A stretch of 64,000 nucleotides of DNA. Source: DASUPK01 sp963736685 (GTDB lineage: Bacteria; Actinomycetota; Thermoleophilia; Solirubrobacterales; 70-9). This document shows, piece by piece, positions 15,637 to 23,627 of the stretch. The translations under genes were made by a program, and so were the position numbers. The DNA is taken from positions 1-64,000 of the forward strand of contig CAVTPZ010000036.1 of the NCBI GenBank assembly GCA_963736685.1, in the 5' to 3' direction. A model generated the notes under the pieces. The model did no database searches. It saw only the letters and a program-made list of their open reading frames with translations, and was not told the origin of the DNA. Each line of letters starts with the position of its first letter. Positions within the stretch are counted from its first letter, which is position 1.

Positions 15637-16735
15637 ATGCGCGCGGACCAGATCCAGGCGCGGGCGGTCGCGAAGATCGTTCTGGTGGCGCTCTTCTGGG
15701 CCGGTGTCGCCGTCCTCCTCGCCATCGCGCTGCTGCATACGCGGACCACCCTGAAGTGGGTCGCCGCAGCGGTTTTCCTCGCGCTTGCGCTCGACCCGGC
15801 CGTGGGCCTGGTTCAGCGGGCCTGGCCGCGGGACGGGGAGATGCCGCGCGTCCTCGCGATTCTGCTCGTCTACGTGCTGGCACTCGCGGCGCTGGTCTTC
15901 CTCATCCTCCAGGTCTTCCCGCCGATCGTGCACGACATCGAGGGGCTCGCGCACAAGCTGCCGCGCTACGTCCACGACTTCGAGACCTGGGCGAACAACA
16001 ACCAGCACTTCCAGGACCTCAACTCCAATTACCACGTCACCGCCAAGTTGAGCCAGGAGGCGGCCACCCTGCCCTCCCACCTCTCCAGCGGGGCGAGCAC
16101 CATCGGCTCGTTCACGGTCAGCATCCTCGAGCACCTGCTGGCGGCGATCACGATCATCGCCCTCACCTTCTTCCTCCTGCTCGACGGCCGCGGCATGGTC
16201 GAGCGCGGGACCGGCCGCCTGCCGGAGCTCCCGCGGGATCGCGGGCGCCGGATCGCCACCAGGGTCGCCGAGGTGGTCAAGGCCTACGTCAGCGTCAACC
16301 TCCAGCTGGCGATCGCGGCCGGCTTCCTCACCTGGGCCTTCCTCCAGGCGGAGGGATTCCACCTCGCGGTGCCTCTCGCTGTGCTCGTCGCCTTCCTGGA
16401 CCTGATTCCCGTGATCGGCCTCACCGTCGGAGGGTTCTCGGTGTTCGCCGTCCTGCTGATCGATGGCGGGCCCGGCGACGCGATCGTCTGGCTGATCATC
16501 TTCCTGGTCTACCAACAGCTCCAGGACCGGGTCATTCAGCCGCTCCTCTACAAGGGCGGCGCGCTCAAGGTGAACCCGGCGGTGGCGATCGTCGCGGTGA
16601 TCGCGGAAGAACCTCGCCGGCATCCTCGGCACCCTGCTCGCCATCCCGACCGCCGCCTCGCTCGGAGTGGTGATCGACGAGCTCGTGTTCTCAGGATCCG
16701 GCGACGGGGCGGCGGAGCCGCAGCCGGTTGAGTAG
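15637..16735 (+). pseudogene. AI-2E (PerM)-family transporter, frameshifted near the C-terminus
   Basis: The protein has the AI-2E/PerM layout: two N-terminal helices, a long loop (VFPPIVHDIEGLAHKLPRYVHDFETWANNNQ), then a helical C-terminal half with LAVPLAVLVAFLDLIPVIGLTVGG and VWLIIFLVYQQLQDRVIQPLLYKGGALKVNPAVAIVAVIA. After VAVIA the frame becomes Arg/Pro-rich and ends at 16731. Removing one A from the GAAGAA at 16606-16611 restores ENLAGILGTLLAIPTAASLG, the expected family ending, with a TAG at 16733-16735. The span is 3n+1 bases, as a one-base insertion predicts. Either a real late frameshift that swaps the last helix or a sequence error. The 3' end overlaps the converging membrane-protein gene. 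Confidence 0.8.
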
Positions 16736-17452
16736 CTCTCCCCCGCGCTTCCAGAACGGCTTTCCTCGATCGCCCGCGAAGCGCTCCTCCGAGCGCTGTT
16801 TCTTGCCGTGGCGGTAGAACAACCTGGCCCAGACCGAGTGCGGCTTGGCGAGACGGAACGCGCTCGGCACGCCGGCGATCGGGATCAGGATGCTCAAGAT
16901 CGCCATTCCGAACTTCTCCTTGGCGGCGTTGACCAGGGCGAGGATCACGCCGGCCACGCCGACGGTGCCGACGACCGCCTGGATCTCGTCCGCGACACTT
17001 GTGGTGACGTCGATCCAGCCACGCAGGCTGATCAGCAGCAGTCCGGAGACCGCGGTCGCGATCACCACCGCATCGATTGAGGCGCGGCCCTGCTTCTCCC
17101 AGTAGACGTCCTTCAGGTTGAGCCAGAGGGCGAACTCGTCGAGGGTGAGGCCCGTCCCGATGCCGAAGAGCACCGCGACGATCTCGCGCCAGGGGCTGTC
17201 CGGAGCGATCGCAACGGCGACGTAGCCGGAGATCAGCAAGAGCAGGATTCCCCAGACGAGGTGATGGATGTGCGTGCCGCCCACGTCGACGTTGCCTGGC
17301 CACCAGCTCACCTGCGCGCGGATCATGTGGGCGCTCGTCCGTATGAAGCCGAAGGTGACGAGGAACGCGACGAAGAAGAGGAAGTGAGGCTCGCGACCGG
17401 TGTCGACGATGCCGTGCTGGTATGCGCTGCCGATGCTCGCCGTGATGAACAC
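16691..17452 (-). CDS. Actinobacterial integral membrane protein, unknown function
   Basis: This 253-residue protein has about six hydrophobic segments and a basic C-terminal tail (HGKKQRSEERF to RLRLRRP). The block VDVGGTHIHHLVWGILLLLISGYVAVA contains a conserved-looking His cluster (HIHH), and FGIGTGLTLDEFALWLNLKDVYW follows, with acidic residues that might pair with it as metal ligands. I recognise it only as a recurrent actinobacterial membrane protein. The GTG start is 7 bases after TAGCTT, so it is probably leaderless. Its 3' end overlaps the end of the AI-2E gene by 45 bases. Confidence 0.75.
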   Translation of the reverse strand: MFITASIGSAYQHGIVDTGREPHFLFFVAFLVTFGFIRTSAHMIRAQVSWWPGNVDVGGTHIHHLVWGILLLLISGYVAVAIAPDSPWREIVAVLFGIGTGLTLDEFALWLNLKDVYWEKQGRASIDAVVIATAVSGLLLISLRGWIDVTTSVADEIQAVVGTVGVAGVILALVNAAKEKFGMAILSILIPIAGVPSAFRLAKPHSVWARLFYRHGKKQRSEERFAGDRGKPFWKRGGELLNRLRLRRPVAGS

Positions 17453-17459
17453 GGCCGAA

Positions 17460-17465
17460 AAGCTA
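17460..17465 (-). promoter_or_regulatory. Putative -10 (TAGCTT) for the membrane-protein gene
   Basis: TAGCTT lies 7 bases before the GTG at 17452. The same hexamer and spacing occur before the AI-2E gene. Confidence 0.45.
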
Positions 17466-17475
17466 GCGGCGCGGT

Positions 17476-18147
17476 CTACGGAATCCCGCGAGTCAGCTCG
17501 CAGGCCTTGGCGGTGTCGGTGCCCGCCGCTCCCTTGCAGAGATCCCTGCCCGCCCCGCCGACCAGCTTGTCGTTGCCTGCGCTTCCGGCGAGCGTGTCGT
17601 TCCCCGCGCCACCGATGACCGAGTCGGGGCCGCCGCCGCCGACCAGCAGATCCGGAGCCGCCCCGCCCACCAGCCGGTCGCGCCCCGGCCCACCGAGCAG
17701 GGGCCGCGGCTGTCCGTCGATCACGCCGCCCACCATCACGCTCAAGCCGGTGTCGGCATCGAAGGTGTCGCTGCCGCCACCGAGGTCACCGACGATCGCG
17801 CCGATGTAGCCCGGGGCGCAGCTCACCTCCGGTGCGCTTGCCTCGCCGCTCTTGGCGTTGTCCAGCATGCAGTTGGCGCCAACGCCATCGGGGTCGCCGA
17901 GGCCCTCGGGCGCCGACAGGACGAGTCGCCCGTCCGAGGGGATGTAGGCCGAGATCCGGTTGTCGATGTGTCGCTGGTCGTTCAGCGTGAGCACGTTGAT
18001 CGACGCCGAGGCGCTGGCGCCGTGGCCGTGCACCGTCCGGACTGCGTCGTCCAGGCCCGGGCGTGCGGACGCAGCCGCTGGCGCCGCGACCATGGTGGCC
18101 GCGAGCATGCAGAGGACGCCGAGTGCCTTGCCGCTCCCTAGCTTCAT
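17476..18147 (-). CDS. Secreted protein with RTX-like calcium-binding repeats
   Basis: The 223-residue product has a Sec signal peptide (MKLGSGKALGVLCMLAATMVAAPAAASA) with a probable cleavage after ASA. The C-terminal part contains glycine/aspartate nonapeptide repeats of the hemolysin type: GGPGRDRLVGG, GGGGPDSVIGG, GAGNDTLAGS, AGNDKLVGG, AGRDLCKG. These form a Ca2+-stabilised beta-roll. The mature N-terminal half has three cysteines' worth of possible disulfides (NCMLD, SCAPG, CELTRG with LCKG). Function at the cell surface or outside is unknown; no catalytic domain is visible. Confidence 0.8.
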   Translation of the reverse strand: MKLGSGKALGVLCMLAATMVAAPAAASARPGLDDAVRTVHGHGASASASINVLTLNDQRHIDNRISAYIPSDGRLVLSAPEGLGDPDGVGANCMLDNAKSGEASAPEVSCAPGYIGAIVGDLGGGSDTFDADTGLSVMVGGVIDGQPRPLLGGPGRDRLVGGAAPDLLVGGGGPDSVIGGAGNDTLAGSAGNDKLVGGAGRDLCKGAAGTDTAKACELTRGIP

Positions 18148-18155
18148 CTCTTCCG

Positions 18156-18161
18156 ATCGTA
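18156..18161 (-). promoter_or_regulatory. Putative -10 (TACGAT) for the RTX-like gene
   Basis: TACGAT is 8 bases before the ATG. The intervening GGAAGAG could also act as a weak ribosome-binding site if transcription starts further upstream. Confidence 0.35.
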
Positions 18162-18198
18162 ACCCGGCTCCGGGCCGATCAGAGCGGCGAGGCGAGTC

Positions 18199-19233
18199 CT
18201 ACGGGACGAGCACGACCTTGCCGATGTTCTTCCGCTCCCCGATGAAGCGATGGGCGTCGCCGGCTCGCTCGAACGGGAATGCCTCGGCGATGACCGGGTC
18301 AATGGAGAGCGTGCCCTTCTCGAGCTCCCCGCTGATCGCCTCCAGCACCCTGTCGAGGCCCTCGCGGTCCTGCCAGGCGAGCATGTTGAGCCCGAAGACG
18401 CCCTTGTTCTCGTTCATCAGCTGCAGGCTCTTCCACCAGGGCACCGTGGCGAACGGCATCCGGGCGAGGCTGCTGAACAGCTTCTTCATGTCACGCCCGG
18501 TCTCCGTCGATGCCTCGGAGAGCCCATACATGACGAGGCGCCCTCCCTCGCGCAGCAGGCGGTAGTCCTTCCGGAAGTTGGTCGGCCCCGTCGCGTCCAT
18601 GACCAGGTCGATGCCCTCGCCGTCGGTGATCCGCCTGATCTCCTTCTCGAAGTCCTGGGTGCGGTAGTCGATCGCGTGCTGGACGCCCTGCTCGGTGATC
18701 GCATCGTGCTTGGAGGCCGAGGCCGTGCCGAAGATCTCTGCGTTGCGGGATCGCGCCACCTGGATCGCCGAGATCCCCACCCCGCCCGCGGCGGCGTGAA
18801 TCAGGACGCGCTCCCCCTCCCGGAGGCCGCCCATCATCACCAGCGCGACATATGAGGTCGCGTAGTTGACCGGGAACGCGGCGCCCTGCTCGTAGCTCCA
18901 GCCGTCCGGGAGCGGCAGCGCCTGGTCGGCCGGCACCGTGACCATCGAGGCCTGGCCGCCGAAGCGGGTACCCGCCATCACCTTGTCCCCCACCTTGATG
19001 TCCTCGACCCCGTCGCCCACCGATTCGATGTCGCCGGCGACCTCGTAGCCCACCGTGCACGGCGGCTTGGGCGCCTCGGGATACAGGCCGACCCGAGCCA
19101 TCGTGTCGGCGAAATTGATTCCCGCGGCCTTGACGTCGATCCGCACCTCGCCGGGACCCACCGGGGGATCCGGCTTCTCCTGGACCTGAAGCACCTCGGG
19201 GCCTCCGTGCTCCGTGATCACAACCGCCCTCAT
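18199..19233 (-). CDS. Quinone oxidoreductase-like MDR-family reductase
   Basis: This 344-residue medium-chain dehydrogenase/reductase has an N-terminal GroES-like fold (MRAVVITEHGGPEVLQVQE, GINFADTMARVGLYP, VGYEVAGDIESVGDGVEDIKVGDKV) and a Rossmann domain with the zinc-independent quinone-reductase motif VLIHAAAGGVGISAIQVA. There is no structural or catalytic zinc Cys set. AFPFERAGDAHRFIGERKNIGKVVLVP closes it. It resembles the VAT-1/quinone oxidoreductase branch, which uses NADPH. It follows serA with its ATG 6 bases after TAAGGT, where TAA is the serA stop. Confidence 0.88.
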   Translation of the reverse strand: MRAVVITEHGGPEVLQVQEKPDPPVGPGEVRIDVKAAGINFADTMARVGLYPEAPKPPCTVGYEVAGDIESVGDGVEDIKVGDKVMAGTRFGGQASMVTVPADQALPLPDGWSYEQGAAFPVNYATSYVALVMMGGLREGERVLIHAAAGGVGISAIQVARSRNAEIFGTASASKHDAITEQGVQHAIDYRTQDFEKEIRRITDGEGIDLVMDATGPTNFRKDYRLLREGGRLVMYGLSEASTETGRDMKKLFSSLARMPFATVPWWKSLQLMNENKGVFGLNMLAWQDREGLDRVLEAISGELEKGTLSIDPVIAEAFPFERAGDAHRFIGERKNIGKVVLVP

Positions 19234-19239
19234 GTCACG

Positions 19240-19245
19240 ACCTTA
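19240..19245 (-). promoter_or_regulatory. Putative -10 (TAAGGT) for the MDR-reductase gene
   Basis: TAAGGT lies 6 bases before the ATG at 19233. Its TAA is the stop codon of serA. Confidence 0.4.
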
Positions 19246-20823
19246 TAGGGAGACACTGCGGCCGACGGAGAAGCCCTCGAGCTCCAGGATCTTCTCGATC
19301 GTGGCGGGATTCACCGGAGCGTCGGTCGTCAGTGCCATCACAGCGGTCTCACCGTCGGGCTGGGCACCGACCGCGGCCGAGACGATGTTGACGCCCTGGT
19401 CGCCGAAGATCGTGCCCACGCGGCCGATCATGCCGGGCTGGTCGGTGTAGCGGAAGATCGCCAGGTGCTCGGCGAAGGGCAGGTAGAAGTCCTCGCCCCA
19501 CACACGCGCCAGGTACGGGATGTTGCGCGGGCCGACCCCAGTCCCGGCGACCTCGACGGCGTCCTCGCCGGTGTGCAGGCGGACGACGACGAGCTCGGTG
19601 AAGTCATCGGAGGAGGCGTCGCGGGTCTCGGTCAGCTCGATGCCGCGCTCCTCGGCCATGTGCGGCCCGTTGACGAGGTTGACCGGCTCCTCGGTGTGCC
19701 CGGAGAGAATCCCGACCAGGGTGGCGATGCTGAGGATGCGGGTGTCCTGATCGGCGAGCCGGCCGCGGAACTCGACCTCCACGCGGTCCGGCGCTCCCCC
19801 GGCCAGCGCCTGCGTCAGCCGGCCGAGCTTCTCGCAGAGTGGGACGAACGGCGCGAGCTGCTCCATCACCTCGGGGCGAACGGCGGCGATGTTGACTGCG
19901 GTGGTGACCACACCACCCGTCAGCGCCGCCGTCACCTGCTCCGCCGTCACCACTCCGGCACGGTCCTGCGCCTCGGCGGTTGAGGCGCCGAGGTGAGGAG
20001 TGACGACCACGTCGTCGCGCTCGAGGATCGGGTGACCGCTGAAGGGCTCCTCCGGGAAGACGTCGAGCGCCGCCCCCGCGAGCTTGCCGGATTCGAGGCC
20101 GGCCTCCAGCGCGTCGAGGTCGATCAGCTCGCCCCGAGCGCAGTTCACGATCCGCGCTCCGTCGCGCATCCGCTCGATGGCGGCCGCATCGATGAAGTTG
20201 ACGGTTTCAGGCGTCTTCGGCAGATGCAACGTGATGAAGTCAGAGCGTCCGTACAGCTCCGAGGGATCCTCGACCCCGTCCACGCCGAGCTCCCGGAAGC
20301 GCTCCGCGGTGACGAACTTGTCATAGGCGACGACCCGCATGTCGAAGGCCTGCGCCCGCGCTGCGACCAGCTGGCCGATCCGGCCGAAGCCGAGCACGCC
20401 GAGGGTCTTGCCGTAGAGCTCCGTTCCCTTGAAGCTCGAGCGGTCCCACCTGCCGGCGGCGAGCGAGGCGTGAGCCTGCGGGATGTTCCGGCACAGCGCG
20501 AGCATCAGCGCGAGGGTGTGCTCCGCGGCGGCGATCGAGTTCGCCTCGGGAGCGTTGGCGACGATGATGCCGCGCTTGGTGGCGGCCTCGATGTCGACGT
20601 TGTCCACCCCGGTGCCGGCCCGGCCGATCACCTTTAGCCGCTCTCCGCGCTCGATCAGATCGGGTGTGAGCTTGGTGGCCGAGCGAATCAGGATGCCGTC
20701 GAATTCGCCGATCCGCTTCTCGAGCTCGTCGCCGTCCCAGTCCAGACCGAGCTCGACGTCGAACTGCTCCTGCAGGAGCTGGACGCCGGTGTCGGCGATC
20801 TTCTCCTTGACGAGGACCTTCAT
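19243..20823 (-). CDS. serA: D-3-phosphoglycerate dehydrogenase (long form)
   Basis: SerA (526 residues) oxidises 3-phosphoglycerate in the first step of serine synthesis. It is the long actinobacterial type: NAD-binding core with VIGRAGTGVDNVDIEAATKRGIIVANAPEANS and LGVLGFGRIGQLVAARAQAF, the catalytic HLPKTPET and VTPHLGASTAEAQDRAG (catalytic His), an intervening ASB domain (about 320-450) and a C-terminal ACT domain (AIFRYTDQPGMIGRVGTIFGDQGVNI) for serine feedback. ATG 20823 overlaps the serC stop by four bases, so serC-serA are coupled. Confidence 0.96.
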   Translation of the reverse strand: MKVLVKEKIADTGVQLLQEQFDVELGLDWDGDELEKRIGEFDGILIRSATKLTPDLIERGERLKVIGRAGTGVDNVDIEAATKRGIIVANAPEANSIAAAEHTLALMLALCRNIPQAHASLAAGRWDRSSFKGTELYGKTLGVLGFGRIGQLVAARAQAFDMRVVAYDKFVTAERFRELGVDGVEDPSELYGRSDFITLHLPKTPETVNFIDAAAIERMRDGARIVNCARGELIDLDALEAGLESGKLAGAALDVFPEEPFSGHPILERDDVVVTPHLGASTAEAQDRAGVVTAEQVTAALTGGVVTTAVNIAAVRPEVMEQLAPFVPLCEKLGRLTQALAGGAPDRVEVEFRGRLADQDTRILSIATLVGILSGHTEEPVNLVNGPHMAEERGIELTETRDASSDDFTELVVVRLHTGEDAVEVAGTGVGPRNIPYLARVWGEDFYLPFAEHLAIFRYTDQPGMIGRVGTIFGDQGVNIVSAAVGAQPDGETAVMALTTDAPVNPATIEKILELEGFSVGRSVSL

Positions 20824-21956
20824 CGGCGCACGTCGCCTGCGTTCTCGAGCACCCAGTCGATGCAGGCGGTCAGGGCCTCGACGTCGCCGGGGTCGACCGC
20901 GGGGAACATGCCGACGCGCAGCTGGTTGCGCCCCAGCTTCCGGTAGGGCTCGACGTCGACGATGCCGTTGGCGCGCAGGGTGCTCGCCAGCGCGGCGGCG
21001 TCGACATCCTCGGCGAAGTCGATGGTTCCGACCACCAGCGAGCGCTTCGCCGGGTCGGCCACGAACGGTGAGGCGGTCTCCGATGCCTCGGCCCAGCCGT
21101 AGAGATGCTCGGAGGAGGCGCGGCTCCGTGAGATGCCGAACCCGAGTCCGCCGCCCTCGAGCAGCCACTCGATCTGGTCCGCGAGCAGGAACAGGGTCGC
21201 CACCGCCGGGGTGTTGTAGGTCTGGTCCTTCCGGGAGTTCTCGAGCGCGGTCGCGAGCGAGAGGAAGGAGGGCTGCCAGCGGCCATCGGCTCCGTCGAGC
21301 TCCTCGATCCGCGAGATGGCGGCCGGACTCAGGATCGCGAGCCAGAGCCCGCCATCCGAGGCGAAGGCTTTCTGCGGTGCGAAGTAGTAGGCGTCGGCTT
21401 CGGCGATCTCCACGGGCAATCCGCCGGCACCGGAGGTGGCGTCGATCAGCACCAAGCTCTCGCCCGCGTCCTGCGGCCGCTCCACCTCGACCATCACCCC
21501 GGTCGAGGTCTCGTTCTGCGCCCAGGTCAGCGCATCCGCCCCGGGATCCGCGACCGGGGCCGGCGCGTCGCCGGGCTCTGCCTCCACCACGATCGGGTCG
21601 GCCAGGAAGGGCGCGCCGGCCGTGGCCTTGGCGAACTTGGACGAGAACTCCCCGTAGGTCAGGTGCAGGGCGCGCTCGCGGATCAGGCAGGCGGCCGCGG
21701 CATCCCAGAAGGCGGTCGTCCCGCCGTTGCCCAGTGCGACCTCGTACCCGTCGGGGAGAGCGAAGAGCTCGCCGAGCCCGTTGCGGATCCTGGCGACGAG
21801 ATCCTTGACCGGCTTCTGCCGGTGGGAGGTGCCCATCACGTCGTTCAGGCCGGCCAACCTGGCCAGGGCCTCGGGTCTCACCTTCGACGGCCCACAGCCG
21901 AATCGGCCGTCCTTGGGCCGGAGAGCAGCGGGAATCTCAACGAGTGTTCGTGTCAT
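20820..21956 (-). CDS. serC: Phosphoserine aminotransferase
   Basis: This 378-residue PLP enzyme converts 3-phosphohydroxypyruvate to phosphoserine. RFGCGPSKVRPEALARL, MGTSHRQKPVKDLVARIR, EVALGNGGTTAFWDAAAACLI, IDATSGAGGLPVEIAEADAYYFAPQKAFASDGGLW (Schiff-base Lys in APQKAF) and TYNTPAVATLFLL match the actinobacterial SerC type. It is the first gene of serC-serA. A TACCCT hexamer 13 bases upstream of the ATG is a possible -10. Confidence 0.94.
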   Translation of the reverse strand: MTRTLVEIPAALRPKDGRFGCGPSKVRPEALARLAGLNDVMGTSHRQKPVKDLVARIRNGLGELFALPDGYEVALGNGGTTAFWDAAAACLIRERALHLTYGEFSSKFAKATAGAPFLADPIVVEAEPGDAPAPVADPGADALTWAQNETSTGVMVEVERPQDAGESLVLIDATSGAGGLPVEIAEADAYYFAPQKAFASDGGLWLAILSPAAISRIEELDGADGRWQPSFLSLATALENSRKDQTYNTPAVATLFLLADQIEWLLEGGGLGFGISRSRASSEHLYGWAEASETASPFVADPAKRSLVVGTIDFAEDVDAAALASTLRANGIVDVEPYRKLGRNQLRVGMFPAVDPGDVEALTACIDWVLENAGDVRR

Positions 21957-22013
21957 CGGCGGACCGCGGAGGGTAACTACCCGCGCCGCTGGACTGCCCT
22001 CCGTTTCGTGGAG

Positions 22014-22019
22014 TAGGGT
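22014..22019 (+). promoter_or_regulatory. Possible -10 (TAGGGT) for the DUF4389 gene
   Basis: TAGGGT would start a transcript near 22026 and leave a 5' leader of about 65 bases containing the stem structure described at 22031-22076. Confidence 0.35.
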
Positions 22020-22030
22020 GGCCGCGCGTC

Positions 22031-22076
22031 CGAGGGGCCGGCGAAGCCGGGGGCGTTGAATCCCCGAGAGACCTCG
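22031..22076 (+). promoter_or_regulatory. Structured 5' leader upstream of the DUF4389 gene
   Basis: CGAGG (22031-22035) pairs with CCTCG (22072-22076) and encloses CCGGC-GAA-GCCGG (22038-22050) and a GGG/CCC stem (22051-22053 with 22062-22064). The result is a small three-helix junction just before the GGAGAAGAG ribosome-binding site. No known riboswitch family is recognised. Confidence 0.35.
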
Positions 22077-22091
22077 ACCTGGAGAAGAGAT

Positions 22092-22718
22092 ATGTACCCC
22101 ATCAGCTTTGATGCGGATCCGGACCTGGAAGGCAGGAACCGGCTCACCACTTTCTTCCGCTACATCGTCGCGATTCCGTGGTTGATCGTCGCGAGCATCT
22201 ACGGCTTCGTCGCCGAGATCGCCGCGGTGATCGCCTGGTTTGCGATCGTCTTCACCGGCAAGTACCCGCAGGGCCTCTACGACTTCAATGCCGGATACCT
22301 GCGGATGGTCAGCAGAGTGAACGGCTTCGAGTATCTGCTCACCGATGGATGGCCGCCGTTCGGCGGTGACGCGGCGCCGGACTTCCCGATCCGGGTGGGC
22401 GTCCCTCCTCCGCTCGATGAGTTCGACCGCCTGAAGACCGGGCTGCGCCTGATCATCGGGATCCCTGTTTGGTTGCTGGCCATCGTCCAGTCGGTCATCC
22501 TGGGCGTCTGCGCGATCATCGCCTGGTTCGTGATCCTGTTCACCGGCAAGCTGCCGGACGGTCTGTTCAACCCGATGCGCTCCGCCCTGGCCTACCTGAC
22601 CCGGGCGGGCGGCTACTTCCTCCTGATCACGGAGGACTATCCGCCGTTCTCCTACGAGGAGAGCGGAGCGGCGCCGGCCGGCGAGATCAGCAGCGAAGCC
22701 GCCAGCCGCAAGAGCTAG
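22092..22718 (+). CDS. DUF4389 membrane protein with internal duplication
   Basis: This 208-residue protein consists of two copies of a membrane unit. Copy 1 has FRYIVAIPWLIVASIYG and IAWFAIVFTGKYPQGLY; copy 2 has LRLIIGIPVWLLAIVQS and IAWFVILFTGKLPDGLF. Each is followed by a short soluble stretch ending in the related GWPPF or DYPPF. DUF4389 is common in actinobacteria and has no known function. ATG 22092 has GGAGAAGAG upstream. The cupin gene follows two bases later and DUF805 shortly after, so the three may form an operon. Confidence 0.88.
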   Translation: MYPISFDADPDLEGRNRLTTFFRYIVAIPWLIVASIYGFVAEIAAVIAWFAIVFTGKYPQGLYDFNAGYLRMVSRVNGFEYLLTDGWPPFGGDAAPDFPIRVGVPPPLDEFDRLKTGLRLIIGIPVWLLAIVQSVILGVCAIIAWFVILFTGKLPDGLFNPMRSALAYLTRAGGYFLLITEDYPPFSYEESGAAPAGEISSEAASRKS

Positions 22719-22720
22719 AG

Positions 22721-23146
22721 ATGTCCGAGGTGATCCGGGGCGATGGCTGGGCCGTCGCCCCGGACCTCGACTCGATGGGTGACGGCTACGGGTTCCGGAA
22801 GCTCCGGCGGGAACTTGACGTCACCGAGTTCGGCGTCAACGTGATCACCATTCCCCCGGGCTACTCCACCGGCGGGCACTTCCACGAGCGCCAGCAGGAG
22901 CTCTATTTCGTCCACCGCGGAGCGATCGAGATGACCTTCGGCGACGGCGCCAAGGCCGAGCTGCACGAGGGCGGCGCCGCGCGGGTCGATGCAGCCACGG
23001 TTCGATCCGTTCGGAACCTGAGTGAATCGGACGATGCGCAGTATCTGATCGTCGGCGCGGAGTCGGGTTATGTAGGCCGCGACGCGCAGGTCCCCGAGGG
23101 CGAGACGAACCCGCGCGGGCCCGGGTTTCAGTCAGACGCCGCCTGA
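22721..23146 (+). CDS. Cupin-domain protein
   Basis: This 141-residue single-cupin protein has GYSTGGHFHERQQELYFVHRGAIEMTFGD, the first cupin motif with His-Phe-His and Glu metal-type ligands, and a degenerate second motif (AATVRSVRNLSESDDAQYLIVG) in which the usual His is replaced by Arg/Ser. It probably binds a metal and a small acid or sugar; no reaction can be assigned. It starts two bases after the DUF4389 stop with a weak AAGAG upstream. Confidence 0.82.
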   Translation: MSEVIRGDGWAVAPDLDSMGDGYGFRKLRRELDVTEFGVNVITIPPGYSTGGHFHERQQELYFVHRGAIEMTFGDGAKAELHEGGAARVDAATVRSVRNLSESDDAQYLIVGAESGYVGRDAQVPEGETNPRGPGFQSDAA

Positions 23147-23212
23147 CCGTCTAGCTTGTGTCCGGAATCGGGCGCAATCCCTGACGCCTGGTCGCAAGAG
23201 AGGGAGAAGAGA

Positions 23213-23590
23213 ATGACCTTTGGCGAAGCGGTGAAGGATGGCTTCGATCACTACACGAAGTTCGATGGCAGGGCCGCGAGACCGGCGTACTGGTGGTGGT
23301 TCCTGTTCGCGATCCTGGTCGCGATCGGCGCCAACATCATCGACGCCATCATCGGCAGCTTCGGTGTGGTGAGCGGCCTCTCGGCGCTGGCGCTCCTGCT
23401 GCCGGGGCTCTCGGTCTCGATACGAAGGCTTCACGACACCGATCACAGCGGCTGGTGGGTTCTGATCGGCCTGATCCCGATCGTCGGGTTCATCGTGCTG
23501 CTGATCTTCTACCTGCGTCAGAGCGATCCGGGTGAGAACAAGTACGGGCCTCCGCCAGTGGCGGGAGTCCCGGCACCCAACCCCGTCTGA
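23213..23590 (+). CDS. DUF805 family membrane protein
   Basis: This 125-residue protein has the DUF805 signature: FDHYTKFDGRAARPAYWWWFLF near the N-terminus, two to three transmembrane helices and the LLLPGLSVSIRRLHDTDHSGWWVLIGLIPIVG motif, ending in a short Pro-rich tail. DUF805 proteins are small inner-membrane proteins of unknown function. The ATG is preceded by AGGGAGAAGAG. Confidence 0.92.
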   Translation: MTFGEAVKDGFDHYTKFDGRAARPAYWWWFLFAILVAIGANIIDAIIGSFGVVSGLSALALLLPGLSVSIRRLHDTDHSGWWVLIGLIPIVGFIVLLIFYLRQSDPGENKYGPPPVAGVPAPNPV

Positions 23591-23595
23591 GCAGC

Positions 23596-23611
23596 CCCGC
23601 CTGAAAGCGGG
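23596..23611. terminator. Stem-loop between convergent DUF805 and ilvC genes
   Basis: CCCGC-CTGAAA-GCGGG is a 5-bp GC stem with a 6-base loop in the 37-base gap between two genes that run toward each other. No U-tract follows on either strand. Confidence 0.4.
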
Positions 23612-23627
23612 CGGCAAGGGCCTCCGG

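Noticed and set aside
15430..16644. A long open frame upstream of and fused to leuA on the minus strand
   Set aside because: It is antisense to the AI-2E transporter and its residues are Arg/Asp/Gly-rich without family character; leuA has a strong ribosome-binding site at 15429.
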